A stretch of 64,000 nucleotides of DNA from Streptomyces sp. D2-8. Its GTDB lineage: Bacteria; Actinomycetota; Actinomycetes; Streptomycetales; Streptomycetaceae. Under the pieces are notes generated by a model. The model was not told where the DNA came from. It did not search any database and was given only the letters and a program-made list of their open reading frames with translations. The stretch's first letter is position 1, and each line of letters opens with the position of its first letter. The position numbers and the translations under genes were made by a program. The stretch lies in the NCBI RefSeq assembly GCF_023184515.1, contig NZ_JAAHBP010000032.1:29643-93642 (forward strand), written 5' to 3'. Of the stretch, positions 26,735 through 35,630 are shown in pieces.

Positions 26735-26782
26735 GTGAAGATCACAGAAGAGCTATCGGGCATATCGGTCTTGGATCTTCAC
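26735..26782. promoter_or_regulatory. leader hairpin upstream of the NlpC/P60 gene
   Basis: GTGAAGATC (26735-26743) and GATCTTCAC (26774-26782) form a perfect 9-bp stem around a 30-base loop, about 100 bp before the ATG at 26883. It could be an RNA leader element or a protein-binding dyad. I do not see the conserved core of the c-di-AMP (ydaO) riboswitch that precedes many actinobacterial NlpC/P60 genes. Confidence 0.35.
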
Positions 26783-26882
26783 GGAAGGCTCACAAGTTGG
26801 TTAAGTTGACCACTGCGTGCACGACTTCCACCGATAGGCAGACGGTTTCGTGCACTCGCGGACGGAAGGAGCGCGCTTTCCC

Positions 26883-27011
26883 ATGGCGTCGAAACCAACC
26901 TCGAGCCCCGAAGTGACCGGCTTCGCGGACAAGGCCAACTCCCCTGCCCCGGAAGCCTTCACTGTCGAGGCCCGGCTCTCGCTGTCTGCTGGTTCCCGCG
27001 TTGGCGACTGA
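26883..27011 (+). CDS. short leader ORF or displaced N-terminus of the NlpC/P60 gene
   Basis: ATG 26883 has GGAAGGA eleven bases upstream, the only good ribosome site before the NlpC/P60 gene. The 42-aa product starts MASKPTSSP and ends SAGSRVGD-stop, overlapping the TTG start of the next frame by 11 bp. NlpC/P60 hydrolases of this type usually begin with an MAS... signal peptide in frame with the mature protein, so this may be the original N-terminus thrown out of frame. Alternatively it acts by translational coupling. Confidence 0.4.
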   Translation: MASKPTSSPEVTGFADKANSPAPEAFTVEARLSLSAGSRVGD

Positions 27012-28365
27012 GAGCGAGGGCCCGAGCCCTGACGAGGTCCGCCGGTGGGTCGACAAGCTCTACGACCGGGCCGAGAGCGACACGGGCACCTTCAACGCGA
27101 CCCGCGCCGCTGCGATCCCGCGCCAGCGGGGCGCTGCCGCCCGCGTCGGGCCCAAGGAGGACTCGGAGCCGGCGGTCGGAACCCTTGCACGGCAGTGGTT
27201 CGACGCCGCCCGTGCCAAGTTGGGTCCGACCGTGCCGGTGTGGCAGTCGGACAGAAGACCGCCGGTCCGGCCCGACCGCGCGCCCAAGGCAGCAGGCCCC
27301 GCGCGCCCGGCGGAACGTGCCGCGGAACCCCTCGCCCTCGAAGCACCCAAGGCGCCGGCGGCGCCCACCGGTGTCGCGTGGGAGCTGACCGGCGGATCGG
27401 CTCAGGCGCCGATCACCGGTCCCCTCCCTCTGCTCCCCGACCAGCGTGTCGCGCCGGCTGCGGAAGGCGAGTCCCGGCGGGACGAGGACGCCTGGCGCGC
27501 CGTTGCACAGCCGGTCCCGGGCGGCGACGCGGCGGCGTGGCCGCTGCACGAGCCCGCACCAGCCCCCGCCCCGGAGTCCGACTGGCTGCCCGCTCTACAG
27601 GCCGCCGTGGCGTTGCCCATTGACCCGCACCTCACCGCGGGCACTCACCAGGCGGATCTTCCAGCAAGCGCGGCGGAGACGTACGGTGCCGGTCCGGTGA
27701 CCGGCGCGACCGCACCGTATGCCACGGCTCCGTCAGCCGATCCCACCGCGTACTACACCTCCGGCCCACCGACCGACCTGCCCACCGCGACCTATGGCGC
27801 CGGTCTGCCGGACATCCCTGCATCTGCCCTGGCGGCTCCTGCTCCGGCAGTGCCCTCGGAGCCGGCCACCGTACCCGCCCCCGCTGCACCGGCAGGAGTT
27901 GCCGCACCCACTGCACCGGTTGCCTTCACGGCACGCGAAACTCCCTCCACCACCTTCACACCCGACGCCTCCGGTGGACTCCGGCTGTCGCCGGAGTCCG
28001 GCCACAGCACCCAGACCGAGCGGGTGATCGCCTTCGCCCGAGCGCAGATCGGTCGGCCCTGCGTATGGGGCGCAGTCGGACCGGGGTCGTACGACGCCCC
28101 CGGTCTCACCCAGGCCGCGTGGAAGGCTGCCGACGTCACGCTCCCCCGGACCACTCAGGCCCAGTGGGGAGCGGGAGTGCAGGTCTCGCTCGCTGATCTC
28201 CGGGTCGGAGACCTCGTCTTCTTCCACGACGACCTCGGTCACGTCGGTATCTGGAGCGGCGACGGCATGGTGATCCACGCACCGGGTCCGGGAGCGCTCA
28301 TCCGTGAGGAGTCGCTGTTCTTCGCCGGCCAGTCGGCGATCAAGGGCGCTGTCCGCCCGGCCTGA
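27001..28365 (+). CDS. NlpC/P60-like protein lacking the catalytic cysteine
   Basis: Residues 8-25 (SPDEVRRWVDKLYDRAES) match the N-terminal helix of streptomycete NlpC/P60 endopeptidases. A long Ala/Pro-rich low-complexity region (100-330) follows, and residues 340-454 form the NlpC/P60 domain (ERVIAFARAQIGRPCVWGAV, LRVGDLVFFHDDLGHVGIW, GDGMVIHAPGPGA). The site that normally reads YDCSG is YDAPG, with Ala366 in place of the nucleophile Cys, while the His of GHVGI is kept. It should therefore be inactive as a cysteine peptidase and may bind peptidoglycan only. TTG 27001 has no Shine-Dalgarno, and no signal peptide is in this frame. Confidence 0.75.
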   Translation: MATESEGPSPDEVRRWVDKLYDRAESDTGTFNATRAAAIPRQRGAAARVGPKEDSEPAVGTLARQWFDAARAKLGPTVPVWQSDRRPPVRPDRAPKAAGPARPAERAAEPLALEAPKAPAAPTGVAWELTGGSAQAPITGPLPLLPDQRVAPAAEGESRRDEDAWRAVAQPVPGGDAAAWPLHEPAPAPAPESDWLPALQAAVALPIDPHLTAGTHQADLPASAAETYGAGPVTGATAPYATAPSADPTAYYTSGPPTDLPTATYGAGLPDIPASALAAPAPAVPSEPATVPAPAAPAGVAAPTAPVAFTARETPSTTFTPDASGGLRLSPESGHSTQTERVIAFARAQIGRPCVWGAVGPGSYDAPGLTQAAWKAADVTLPRTTQAQWGAGVQVSLADLRVGDLVFFHDDLGHVGIWSGDGMVIHAPGPGALIREESLFFAGQSAIKGAVRPA

Positions 28366-28738
28366 CGCCCCCTGGTCGAGTGGGGTTGGGACCGGCTCAT
28401 CGGCAAGGCGGGGAGGGCGGGTGAACGGGCGCGGGCTCGCCGTCGAGGGGACGCGGCCGAGTGACGCCGGGCCGGCGCCACACATGACACCGATGGGACT
28501 CGGCATCCGCACGCATGCGTGTTGGTTTTGTACGTGGGAGCGAGCAACGATCGTCGACGGTTTCGGGTAGCACTGCGCGATCAATCGGTCCGGAAATATC
28601 GATGAGAACTGGCAACGGTCCCGGGGTGCCGGCCGAGCTGGACGCGTCGCCCCTCGTCACCTGTGCCGGGATGAAACATCAGGAGGAAGCGACCTCTGAG
28701 AGTGGGCTTGCCCCCCGCCACCCCTGTGTGAGCATCGC
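28366..28738. other. about 370 bp without a gene, containing a 29-bp inverted copy of a distant gene
   Basis: Positions 28633-28661 are the exact reverse complement of 58121-58149, which lies inside the uncharacterised gene at 57825. Flanking bases do not match. Nothing else was recognised. Confidence 0.5.
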
Positions 28739-28852
28739 TCAAATGAAGTCGGGGGCGTGATCGTGCGCCCATTGACGGAAGGTGCGAGCGGGAGTTCCCG
28801 TTATCTGCTCGAGTGTGAGGTAGGCATCGTCGTCCGGGGCGCTCGTGTCATG
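28739..28852 (-). pseudogene. C-terminal tail of an NAD(P)-binding (NmrA/SDR-like) oxidoreductase
   Basis: The minus strand reads DDDAYLTLEQITGTPARTFR then QWAHDHAPDFI-stop, the usual end of NmrA-like NAD(P)H-binding proteins. The frame is closed upstream by a stop near 28850. The Rossmann part is missing. The divergent TetR-type gene next to it has lost its N-terminus, so one deletion across a divergent promoter explains both. Confidence 0.6.
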
Positions 28853-28866
28853 TCACCGACTCATGG

Positions 28867-29244
28867 GTGACGCTACGAGTGGCGATCGAGCAGGCCGGCC
28901 CCGCCACAGACTCGGCGCTCGAGGTGATCCAACGGATCATCACCGCGATGGTGCACGCCGGTGATCGGATGAGCTTCTTGTTCACCACCACCGAAGGCAC
29001 GCCTTCTGAGGCTGACGCCGATATCGCACGAGAGGTCGACGAACTGATCCTCGCCGAGATCGAACGAGGCCAGCGTGAAGGGGCACTCGACTCGGCAGTT
29101 CCCGCGAGGTGGATAGAGTTGATGATCTGGAGCACCGTCTACACGGGCCTGCGAGCCGCCGCCGATGGACTCGTACCACGGCACGGCGTGGACGAACTGA
29201 TACGCCGAACTCTTCGCCGAGCAGTAGGCGAGCAGCCCAAGTAG
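28867..29244 (+). pseudogene. TetR-family regulator lacking its DNA-binding domain
   Basis: The 125 residues from GTG 28867 match the ligand-binding half of TetR proteins (helices such as DSALEVIQRIITAMVHAGDR, EVDELILAEIERGQREGAL, RWIELMIWSTVYTGL). The roughly 60-residue N-terminal helix-turn-helix is absent. No Shine-Dalgarno precedes the GTG. It abuts a truncated oxidoreductase on the opposite strand, the usual partner and target of such regulators. Confidence 0.65.
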
Positions 29245-29592
29245 CGGCCCGGACCACCCCAGCGTGACAGCGGTTTTGGCGATGTCGGCCATCGGCTCTC
29301 ATGGGGCTGGGCAGCCACGCCCCGCAGCGCGGCCGGGACCCGGCCGGCGTCACGACTGGAAGAACGGTCCGCTGCCGCGAGGGGAGGCTGTTGGTGCAGT
29401 GGCAGGGGTTCAGCGCACCAGGCATCTTCGAGATCCGGCTGTGGTGTCTGACGGGTCGCGTTCCAGCCCGGCATCAGGCCTCGGCGACCTCGATCCTCAG
29501 GACAACCGCGCACCTGGACACCTGTCGCGCACATCGGCCGGCGCTCGCCGTGCCTCGCCATGGGCGGCACGGCGAGCGCCGGTCAGGGACGG
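29245..29592. other. about 350 bp without a recognisable gene
   Basis: No open frame with a recognisable motif. No long-stem terminator was noticed between the TetR remnant and the convergent protease gene. Confidence 0.35.
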
Positions 29593-30792
29593 CTACTCGA
29601 CGATCTTCAGGAGCTTGTTCGCGGTGCCCTGCGAGGGGTTGGAGATCTTGTCGGGGGTGGCGCCTTCGGTGAGGGCCTTGGCAACCTGTTCAGGCGTGGC
29701 GTCCTTGTGGCCCGCCAGGTAGACGGCGGCGGCGCCTACGACGTGCGGGGTGGCCATGGACGTGCCCGATATGGTCTTGGTTCCTTCGTCGCTGTCGTTC
29801 CAGGCGGAGGTAACGTCGGAGCCGGGGGCATACACGTCCACGACCGAGCCGTAGTTGGAGAATTCCGACTGTTTGTCATCCTTGGTCGAGGACGCGACGG
29901 TGACGGCTTCCTTGACGCGGGCCGGGGAGCCTTGCCCGGCGTCCGAGGAGTCATTGCCGGCGGCGACGGCGAAGGTGACGCCGGCCGCGATGGCCTTTTG
30001 CACGGCTTCGTCGAGGGCCGGGTCCGCGCCACCACCCAGGCTCATGTTCGCGACGGACGGGCCCTGATGATTCTTGGTGACCCAGTCGATGCCGGCAACG
30101 ACCTGCTCCGTGGTTCCGGAGCCGTTGTCGTCGAGAACCCGGACGGCGACGATCTTGGCCTTCTTGGCGACGCCGTGGGCCGCGCCCGCGATCGTGCCGG
30201 CGACATGGGTGCCGTGCCCGTTGCCGTCACTGGCGTCGTTGTCGTTGTCCACGGCGTCGAAGCCGGAAGCGGCCCGCCCTTCGAAGTCCTTGTGCGAAAT
30301 CCTCACGCCGGTGTCGATGACGTACGCGGTCACGCCCTCGCCCGCGCTGTCGGGATAGGTGTACTTGCTGTCGCCGGCGGTGTCCGCCTGGTCCAGGCGG
30401 TCGAGGCCCCAGGAAGGCGGGTTGTCCTGAGTGGCGTTGATGCTGAACTTCTTGACCTGGACAACCTTGGAGACCGACGGGTCTGCCGCGAGACGCTTGG
30501 CTTCGGCCGACGAGAGACCGCTGGCGGAGAAGCCGTCGAGGGCAGCCGTGTACGTACGCTGGAGCTTGCCGCCGTACTTCTTGGCGAGCGCAGGCTTGTT
30601 CGCCTTGTCGTCCAGCGTGACGATGAAGCTGCCCGGGACGGCGCCCTCGGCGCCGAGGCCGTACACGGTGCCCTCGGCCGGGGCGGGTTCGGGAGTTGTC
30701 TGCGCGTGTGCCGTCCCGAAGGTCGTCAGGGTTGTGACGACAGCCGTGGCGGTGAGGACCTGCATTCTGCGTGTGAATGCGCGAGCTGACAT
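29593..30792 (-). CDS. secreted subtilisin-like serine protease (S8, proteinase K-like)
   Basis: The start at 30792 has GAGGA eight bases upstream. The 399-aa preproprotein has a signal peptide (residues 1-30, ending GTAHA), an I9 propeptide (about 50-115: PGSFIVTLDD, AALDGFSASGLSS, VVQVKKF), and an S8 catalytic domain. Catalytic residues are Asp160 (YVIDTGV), His193 (GHGTHVAGT) and Ser345 (GTSMATPH), with the oxyanion Asn in AAGND. Length and order match streptomycete extracellular alkaline proteases that mature by self-cleavage. It is monocistronic. The product is probably a general nutrient protease. Confidence 0.92.
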   Translation of the reverse strand: MSARAFTRRMQVLTATAVVTTLTTFGTAHAQTTPEPAPAEGTVYGLGAEGAVPGSFIVTLDDKANKPALAKKYGGKLQRTYTAALDGFSASGLSSAEAKRLAADPSVSKVVQVKKFSINATQDNPPSWGLDRLDQADTAGDSKYTYPDSAGEGVTAYVIDTGVRISHKDFEGRAASGFDAVDNDNDASDGNGHGTHVAGTIAGAAHGVAKKAKIVAVRVLDDNGSGTTEQVVAGIDWVTKNHQGPSVANMSLGGGADPALDEAVQKAIAAGVTFAVAAGNDSSDAGQGSPARVKEAVTVASSTKDDKQSEFSNYGSVVDVYAPGSDVTSAWNDSDEGTKTISGTSMATPHVVGAAAVYLAGHKDATPEQVAKALTEGATPDKISNPSQGTANKLLKIVE

Positions 30793-31398
30793 GTGAGGGT
30801 TCTCCTCGTCACTTTTCGTGGGGGGTGTGGGGGTTCGGACCGGAACTGCGTTTGGTCCGCCTCGAACCTGACTCATTGATGTGCGCAGATCAAGAGCTTC
30901 ACGCCAACCCGCGCCGAAGCGGCAGGTCAGCTGCGCACGAATCGGCCACCCTCCGCGGCTCGTTCGTTCATCACACGCCTGACGCTCATGCGGACGTTGT
31001 GTTGAGGATGTGTGCCCATACACCCGGGGGCGGAGGTGGTTGCGAACAATCTGGGTAGACGGTGCCAGTTCCGCAGCAAGCGATTGCGGACCAGCGCCCA
31101 CCGAAACCGAAATCTGCGGCAGCCTCTGCTCCGCAGCAAGAACCAGGCCGATTCGTTACCCCGGGCCTGATGCTTCCAAGAGATGAGCCCGATTACATCT
31201 GTTGCACGTCTCAATAGTTGAAGCGGAACACCGGATCCTGTGACGAATACTCCTCAACCTTCCGGCGTTCCTGGACATCGACCTTCGCCGATACAGCCTC
31301 AACGCGGTGTTGAGTGATGTGGGCCCGCCCATGCTTTCGCCGCGACGCTGTTGAGGAGGGCGCCGCTCTCAGAGCTGACCCGAAATGCTCGTGGGATG
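30793..31398. other. about 600 bp upstream of the protease gene, no gene
   Basis: This stretch should hold the protease promoter. It is less G/C-rich than its surroundings and contains no motif-bearing open frame. The TTGAGG and TTGAGT-like hexamers near 31000 and 31310 lack matched partners. Confidence 0.35.
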
Positions 31399-31615
31399 CA
31401 GGTGCCCTGCCAGCGTTGCCCGTTGCCCCAGACGCCGAACAGCTCGGCGAGCTGCCGCAGTGTCAGGTTGGTCCGCCGCCGCAACGCGGTGACCAGACGC
31501 ACCCGGCGTTCCAGAGGCGACAACACAGGCGCCCCGGCCGCGTCCTGTCGGCCCCTCACGGGACATCGTCGCGCTCTGCGAGGCCACGATGGACGGGCCG
31601 ACGAACGGCCGGACC
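31399..31615 (-). mobile_element. IS5-superfamily transposase N-terminal fragment
   Basis: The minus strand reads LSPLERRVRLVTALRRRTNL then TLRQLAELFGVWGNGQRW, the helix-turn-helix that precedes the DDE domain in IS5/IS112-type transposases (usual form TLRQLAALFGVS). MVRPFVGPSIVA in another frame lies at the 5' side. No DDE region or inverted repeats were found, so this is a decayed fragment. Confidence 0.5.
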
Positions 31616-32227
31616 ATGGATATCCTCGGAGGAAGTCGAAATCGGGCGGTAGCAGCTGGAGTAGGTCTCGCGCGGGAGATGGCGCACTGCGGAGGCAGCC
31701 CAGCGGCAGCCGTGCACTACTTGGCCAAGGCAATCACCTCCGCGCCCGAAAACCCCGAGCCCTACATCCTTATCGCCGGGTTGTGGAACGAAAGGACGTC
31801 GGAACTCGCAGAGGTCGTTCAGGATGCCGACTCCCTGAGGACCGTACTGGCGCAGTCGTACATCAGGTTCCTCCAGGACGACATGGACGGCGCAGCGCTG
31901 GCGATCGGGTCAGCCACGGGTGCGCGGCCCGACATGGCATGGGCCAAAGCCGACTGGTTCAGCGATGAACACTTCCTCAGTGTGGTGAGTGCCGACGCGC
32001 AGGGCCTGCTGCGCGCTCACCGCACCCGGCAATCCATTACGTTTCCCTCTCCCCGACACGCTGCCGCGGCGGCAGGGGCGCTGCGAAGGGACTTGTCCCA
32101 GCGGCCAAGTGGGGCCCGGCTATGGGTATGCCGAGGTTTGCTCAATTCATTTCCATGGTCACAGGCGCCTTTGTGGGAGCGACTCTCACTGGAGGCTGGC
32201 AAAAGGCATCCCAGCTCAAGGAAATGA
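31616..32227 (+). CDS. tetratricopeptide-like protein, ends uncertain
   Basis: The segment AAVHYLAKAITSAPENPEPY, LRTVLAQSYIRFLQDDMDGA and WAKADWFSDEHFLSVVSADA matches actinobacterial TPR-like proteins that count processed items per residue block (A-x-x-L..A repeats). The ATG at 31616 abuts the transposase fragment and lacks a clear Shine-Dalgarno. After about residue 140 the sequence no longer looks like the family. The gene may be truncated at one or both ends. Function unknown. Confidence 0.5.
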   Translation: MDILGGSRNRAVAAGVGLAREMAHCGGSPAAAVHYLAKAITSAPENPEPYILIAGLWNERTSELAEVVQDADSLRTVLAQSYIRFLQDDMDGAALAIGSATGARPDMAWAKADWFSDEHFLSVVSADAQGLLRAHRTRQSITFPSPRHAAAAAGALRRDLSQRPSGARLWVCRGLLNSFPWSQAPLWERLSLEAGKRHPSSRK

Positions 32228-32363
32228 ATTACCGAGAAATCAGAAGAGCAGAGGGTGGTCGCCGGCGACAAGGAGCTGGCGACTCCCGGCCCGCTCTTTC
32301 CGTCCAGGCCGGGACTTGCTCGCACCATGGTCGGCTACGCCCGGGCTCGTTACCTTGGGACGG

Positions 32364-32576
32364 TCAGAACAGCCGTCCCTGGCAGCCTCGTTGAACAGAG
32401 CGCGGAGCGGGCCGGCCTGTTCTTGCCGGAGCCGGTTCGTCGCCGAAGAGAGGAGCCGTACCGCACGCGTCCAGCTCGGCCGGGATCCGTTCGTCCACCT
32501 CCGGGCGCGGCGGCGCGTCACGGTCGAAGTCGTCCGGAGTCATGCACACCCAGTCGCGGCCACCTTGCTCACTCAC
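32364..32576 (-). CDS. small acidic hypothetical protein (70 aa)
   Basis: GTG 32576 is preceded by a G-rich site. The product begins MSEQGGRDWVCMTPDDFDRD, is rich in Asp, Glu and Pro, and ends QGRLF. Its composition (low Arg/Ala bias in the first half) is unlike the shadow frames around it. I do not recognise it. The rest of 32228-33040 holds no other supported gene. Confidence 0.4.
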   Translation of the reverse strand: MSEQGGRDWVCMTPDDFDRDAPPRPEVDERIPAELDACGTAPLFGDEPAPARTGRPAPRSVQRGCQGRLF

Positions 32577-33040
32577 TCGTCATCGCCCCCCTCTCCCCCG
32601 GGCCCGCTCCCGGACGGCTTACCGGCATCAAGCGCTGCCCACCCGTGATCAGTTCCACCATCGGGGCATCTCTGAACACCCGGAGTCCGGGCGGCATACG
32701 AGTGACGCCCTCTCAGGTCCACCAAGGCGCGCCCGGACGCCCGCGCCGACCCTCCTCCCCCCTTGCGGCCGGTGCTCCGCGGGCCGACGGTACCGCCCCG
32801 CGGTCATCCATCCGCCGGCCAGCACGGGCAACACGACGACGGTCGGGCGAAAGGACCGGCACCCCCAGCCTCGCAACACTTTCCTGGTCGACTCGCTCAA
32901 GGAACGGGGCTGCTCCGGTGCCCTCCCGGAGCGTTGAGCGGCCCTGCCCCGACGAGCCGGGGCCGGTTGTCCAGCCCTCGCATGCCACCTCGACCGCAGC
33001 GGTAGGAAAGGCATCCGCAGAGCGCCTCATGGGACGTGAC

Positions 33041-33964
33041 CTACGCTGCTTCGGCGTTGTCCAGCTGCAGTGCCGCGCGCAGCCAGTCGTCCGCGGAGCC
33101 CGGGGTCGGCTGCGGGCGGCTGCCCGGCGGAGTCAGGACGATGGCGGCGAGCTCCCAGTACTGGTTCAGGCGCGGCTCGGCCGAGAGACGGTCGGCCAGC
33201 AGGCGACGGAAATCCTGGGTGTCGCGGCTGCGATAAGCGCTCGCGTATGCCGCAACGTAGGCGTCCAGGGCCTCGCCCGGACGCGGGTCGTGTGCCCGGC
33301 GCAGGTGTGAGGCCGCGAGGTCGAATGCTTCGGCGAGGCCCGCGTACAGCAGGGCGGCGCCGCCGGCCCCTGCTACTCGGTGCACCTCCGGTTGGGGCTG
33401 CCGACCGTCCGGGCAGGACGCCGTCGTCATCGCGTGGAGCCCGGCGAAGGCGAGTACCTGGGACGGATGCGGTTCGTCGGGCGGCTGTGGGACGGCCGCC
33501 TCCAGGAATGCCGCGGTTGCCTGGGGCGGCATCCGTGGGGGCAGCCAGGTGCGCCAGAATCTGGCCAGTGGTGCGGTGCTCGGCGGGGTGCCCAGCGCGC
33601 TGAGCACCCTCAGCCGACCGGCGCGCTGAGCCGGCGGGCAGTCCCGCACCAGTTGGAGTGCCGCTTCCCGCCAGCGCAGGGCCTTCAGCTCACTGCCGAG
33701 CTCGCGCAGGCGGCTGTCGACGGCGTTCTCCAGTGCACGGTCGGCTGCGTCCTCGTCCTCGAGGATGCGGCGGATCCCGGGCAGGGGCAGGTCGAAGGAG
33801 CGCAGGGAGCGGATCAACTGCAGTCGCTCCAGTGACTGGTGGCCGTAGCGGCGGTGTCCGCCAGTGCTGCGGGCGGCTTCGGGGAGCAGGCCTTGATCGG
33901 AGTAGAAGCGGACGGTTTTCACGGTGACACCGGCGCGCTCGGCGAGCTCCCCGATGCTCCACAA
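33041..33964 (-). CDS. MerR-family regulator
   Basis: The N-terminal 70 residues are a MerR winged helix: SIGELAERAGVTVKTVRFYS, GLLPEAARSTGGHRRYG, LERLQLIRSLRSFDLPLPGI. A dimer helix follows (AVDSRLRELGSELKALRWRE). Residues 120-307 are a helical C-terminal domain that I cannot assign, so the effector is unknown. The gene is divergent from the two-domain hydrolase at 34107, and the space between holds a MerR-type promoter with a dyad inside a 19-bp spacer, which drives the hydrolase. Confidence 0.85.
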   Translation of the reverse strand: MWSIGELAERAGVTVKTVRFYSDQGLLPEAARSTGGHRRYGHQSLERLQLIRSLRSFDLPLPGIRRILEDEDAADRALENAVDSRLRELGSELKALRWREAALQLVRDCPPAQRAGRLRVLSALGTPPSTAPLARFWRTWLPPRMPPQATAAFLEAAVPQPPDEPHPSQVLAFAGLHAMTTASCPDGRQPQPEVHRVAGAGGAALLYAGLAEAFDLAASHLRRAHDPRPGEALDAYVAAYASAYRSRDTQDFRRLLADRLSAEPRLNQYWELAAIVLTPPGSRPQPTPGSADDWLRAALQLDNAEAA

Positions 33965-33985
33965 CAGCTCATGCGGAGTGGACAG

Positions 33986-34016
33986 TTGAACCTCCCTTAA
34001 GGGGAGTTCCTACGGT
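33986..34016 (+). promoter_or_regulatory. MerR-type promoter, 19-bp spacer with internal dyad
   Basis: TTGAAC (33986-33991) and TACGGT (34011-34016) are separated by 19 bp, too long for unaided RNA polymerase and diagnostic of MerR activation. The spacer contains the dyad CTCCCTTAAGGGGAG. It directs transcription towards the hydrolase gene and overlaps the upstream side of the merR gene. Confidence 0.8.
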
Positions 34017-34106
34017 ACCGGTGCGCGGCACGGCAGACGCCGTGGCCTGCGGACGATGGCGTACGCGACCGGCGTTGCGTCATGTGACGAGTCCGGGGAG
34101 GGCTTT

Positions 34107-35630
34107 GTGCAGGTGTTCATCATGGTGGCGGGTGTGTTCACCGGGGTCCATGTCTGGCAGGAGACGGCCGCGCGGTTGGTCGCGGCGGGCAGCGCGGTGC
34201 ACGCGGTCCCGCTGACGGGCCTCGACCCGTCCCGGCCCGCCGCGCCGGAGCGCGTCGGTCTGGAGACGCACATCGAGGACGTGATCGCGGCGATCGACGC
34301 AGTGGACGTGACGTCCGGGCGGGAGATTGTGCTCGTCGGTCACGACTACGGGATCCACCCGGTGCTCGGCGCCGCTGATCGACGGGCGGAGCGCATCGCA
34401 CGCGTCGTGTACCTGGACTGCGGGATGCCGCAGAACGGTGTTCCGGCGCTGGCCGCCGTACCGGACCAGGCTCTGCGCGCGCAGCTGGCCGAACGCGCCG
34501 AGGCGGGCGAGCGCGAGGGCGTGCTGGCGCCACCGGCCCGTGACGAGTGGGAGGCCTGGGGCAGCACCGCCGATGTCGGCGAGGAGGCCCTGGAGCGGCT
34601 GACCGCCCTGGCAGCGCCTCAGCCGCTGGGTACCTTGCTTCAGCCGCTGCGGCTGACCGGAGCGGTGGCCGCGGTTCCCGTCACCGGCGTGCTGTGCGCC
34701 CGGAACGGCGCCAGTATTGACCTGGTGCAGAGGCTCGTCGACTTCGGCGACCCTGCGCTGGCCGTCCTGACCGAACCTCAGGCTACTTTCTTCGAACTCC
34801 CCTCCGGTCACTGGCCGATGCTGTCCTGCCCCGCCGCACTGGCGGACGTCCTGCTGCGGGCCGCGGCCGGTGAGGGGCACCGCCTGCGGCCGGCCGGCGA
34901 CGATGCGCCGACGCCTGCCCACCTGCGCCCGTTCCCCATGGACGTCCCCGAGCTGCCGCGCGACCGCCAGGGTCATGTCGATCTGTACGTCCCCGACGGC
35001 GAGGGCCCGCGACCGGCCGTGGTCTTCGTGCACGGCGGACCGGTACCCGCCGGAGCGCGGCCGCGCCCGCGTGAGTGGCCGACCCTGGTGGGCTATGCCC
35101 GCCTGGCCGCCGCCGAGGGCCTGGTCGGCGCGACTCTCGACCACCGCCTCCACGACATCGCGGACTACGAACGCGCCGCCGCGGACATCGCCGCCGGGGT
35201 GGAACTGGTGCGGGCCGACCCTCGGGTGGACGCCGACCGGATCGCCTTGTGGTTCTTCTCCGGCGGCGGCCTGCTCACCGCGGACTGGCTGACACAGCCC
35301 CCCGCCTGGCTGCGCTGCCTGGCTGCCTCCTACCCCGTCCTGGCCCCCCTTCCCGCCTGGGGGATGGCCGGCAGCCGCTTCCACCCCGTCATGGCGGTCG
35401 ATCAGGCCGGGGCCCTGCCCATCGTCCTCCTCCGGGCCGGGCGTGAGTCACCCGGGATCGCCGCCACCGTCGATGCGTTCGTGACCGCGGCCGAAGACTG
35501 CGCAGCGCGACTCGAAGTGGTCGATGTGCCCAACGGCCACCATGGGTTCGAAACCCTCGACGCACCGGAGGAGACGCTCCCGGCACTGCACCATGCGATG
35601 AGCTCGGTGGTCACCCACCTGACCAGGTGA
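34107..35630 (+). CDS. two-domain alpha/beta hydrolase
   Basis: GTG 34107 has GGGGAG six bases upstream; ATG 34056 is possible. The 507-aa chain holds two hydrolase domains. The first (about 1-240) has MVAGVFTGVHVWQETAARL, a nucleophile elbow VGHDYG, where Asp replaces the usual Ser, and SGHWPML with the His. The second (about 270-507) has VFVHGGPVPAG, a Ser elbow WFFSGGGLL, and NGHHGFE with the His. Such fusions are uncommon. The Asp elbow recalls haloalkane dehalogenases and epoxide hydrolases, but could also be an inactivating change. The divergent MerR regulator and its promoter indicate inducible expression by an unknown compound. Confidence 0.8.
   Translation: MQVFIMVAGVFTGVHVWQETAARLVAAGSAVHAVPLTGLDPSRPAAPERVGLETHIEDVIAAIDAVDVTSGREIVLVGHDYGIHPVLGAADRRAERIARVVYLDCGMPQNGVPALAAVPDQALRAQLAERAEAGEREGVLAPPARDEWEAWGSTADVGEEALERLTALAAPQPLGTLLQPLRLTGAVAAVPVTGVLCARNGASIDLVQRLVDFGDPALAVLTEPQATFFELPSGHWPMLSCPAALADVLLRAAAGEGHRLRPAGDDAPTPAHLRPFPMDVPELPRDRQGHVDLYVPDGEGPRPAVVFVHGGPVPAGARPRPREWPTLVGYARLAAAEGLVGATLDHRLHDIADYERAAADIAAGVELVRADPRVDADRIALWFFSGGGLLTADWLTQPPAWLRCLAASYPVLAPLPAWGMAGSRFHPVMAVDQAGALPIVLLRAGRESPGIAATVDAFVTAAEDCAARLEVVDVPNGHHGFETLDAPEETLPALHHAMSSVVTHLTR

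Noticed and set aside
26683..26882. c-di-AMP (ydaO) riboswitch upstream of the NlpC/P60 gene
   Set aside because: Expected from gene family habits, but I could not find the conserved ydaO core; only a simple hairpin is visible.
29560..30789. Plus-strand open frame of 409 codons across the protease
   Set aside because: Antisense shadow of the S8 protease, which has full catalytic motifs and signal peptide on the minus strand.
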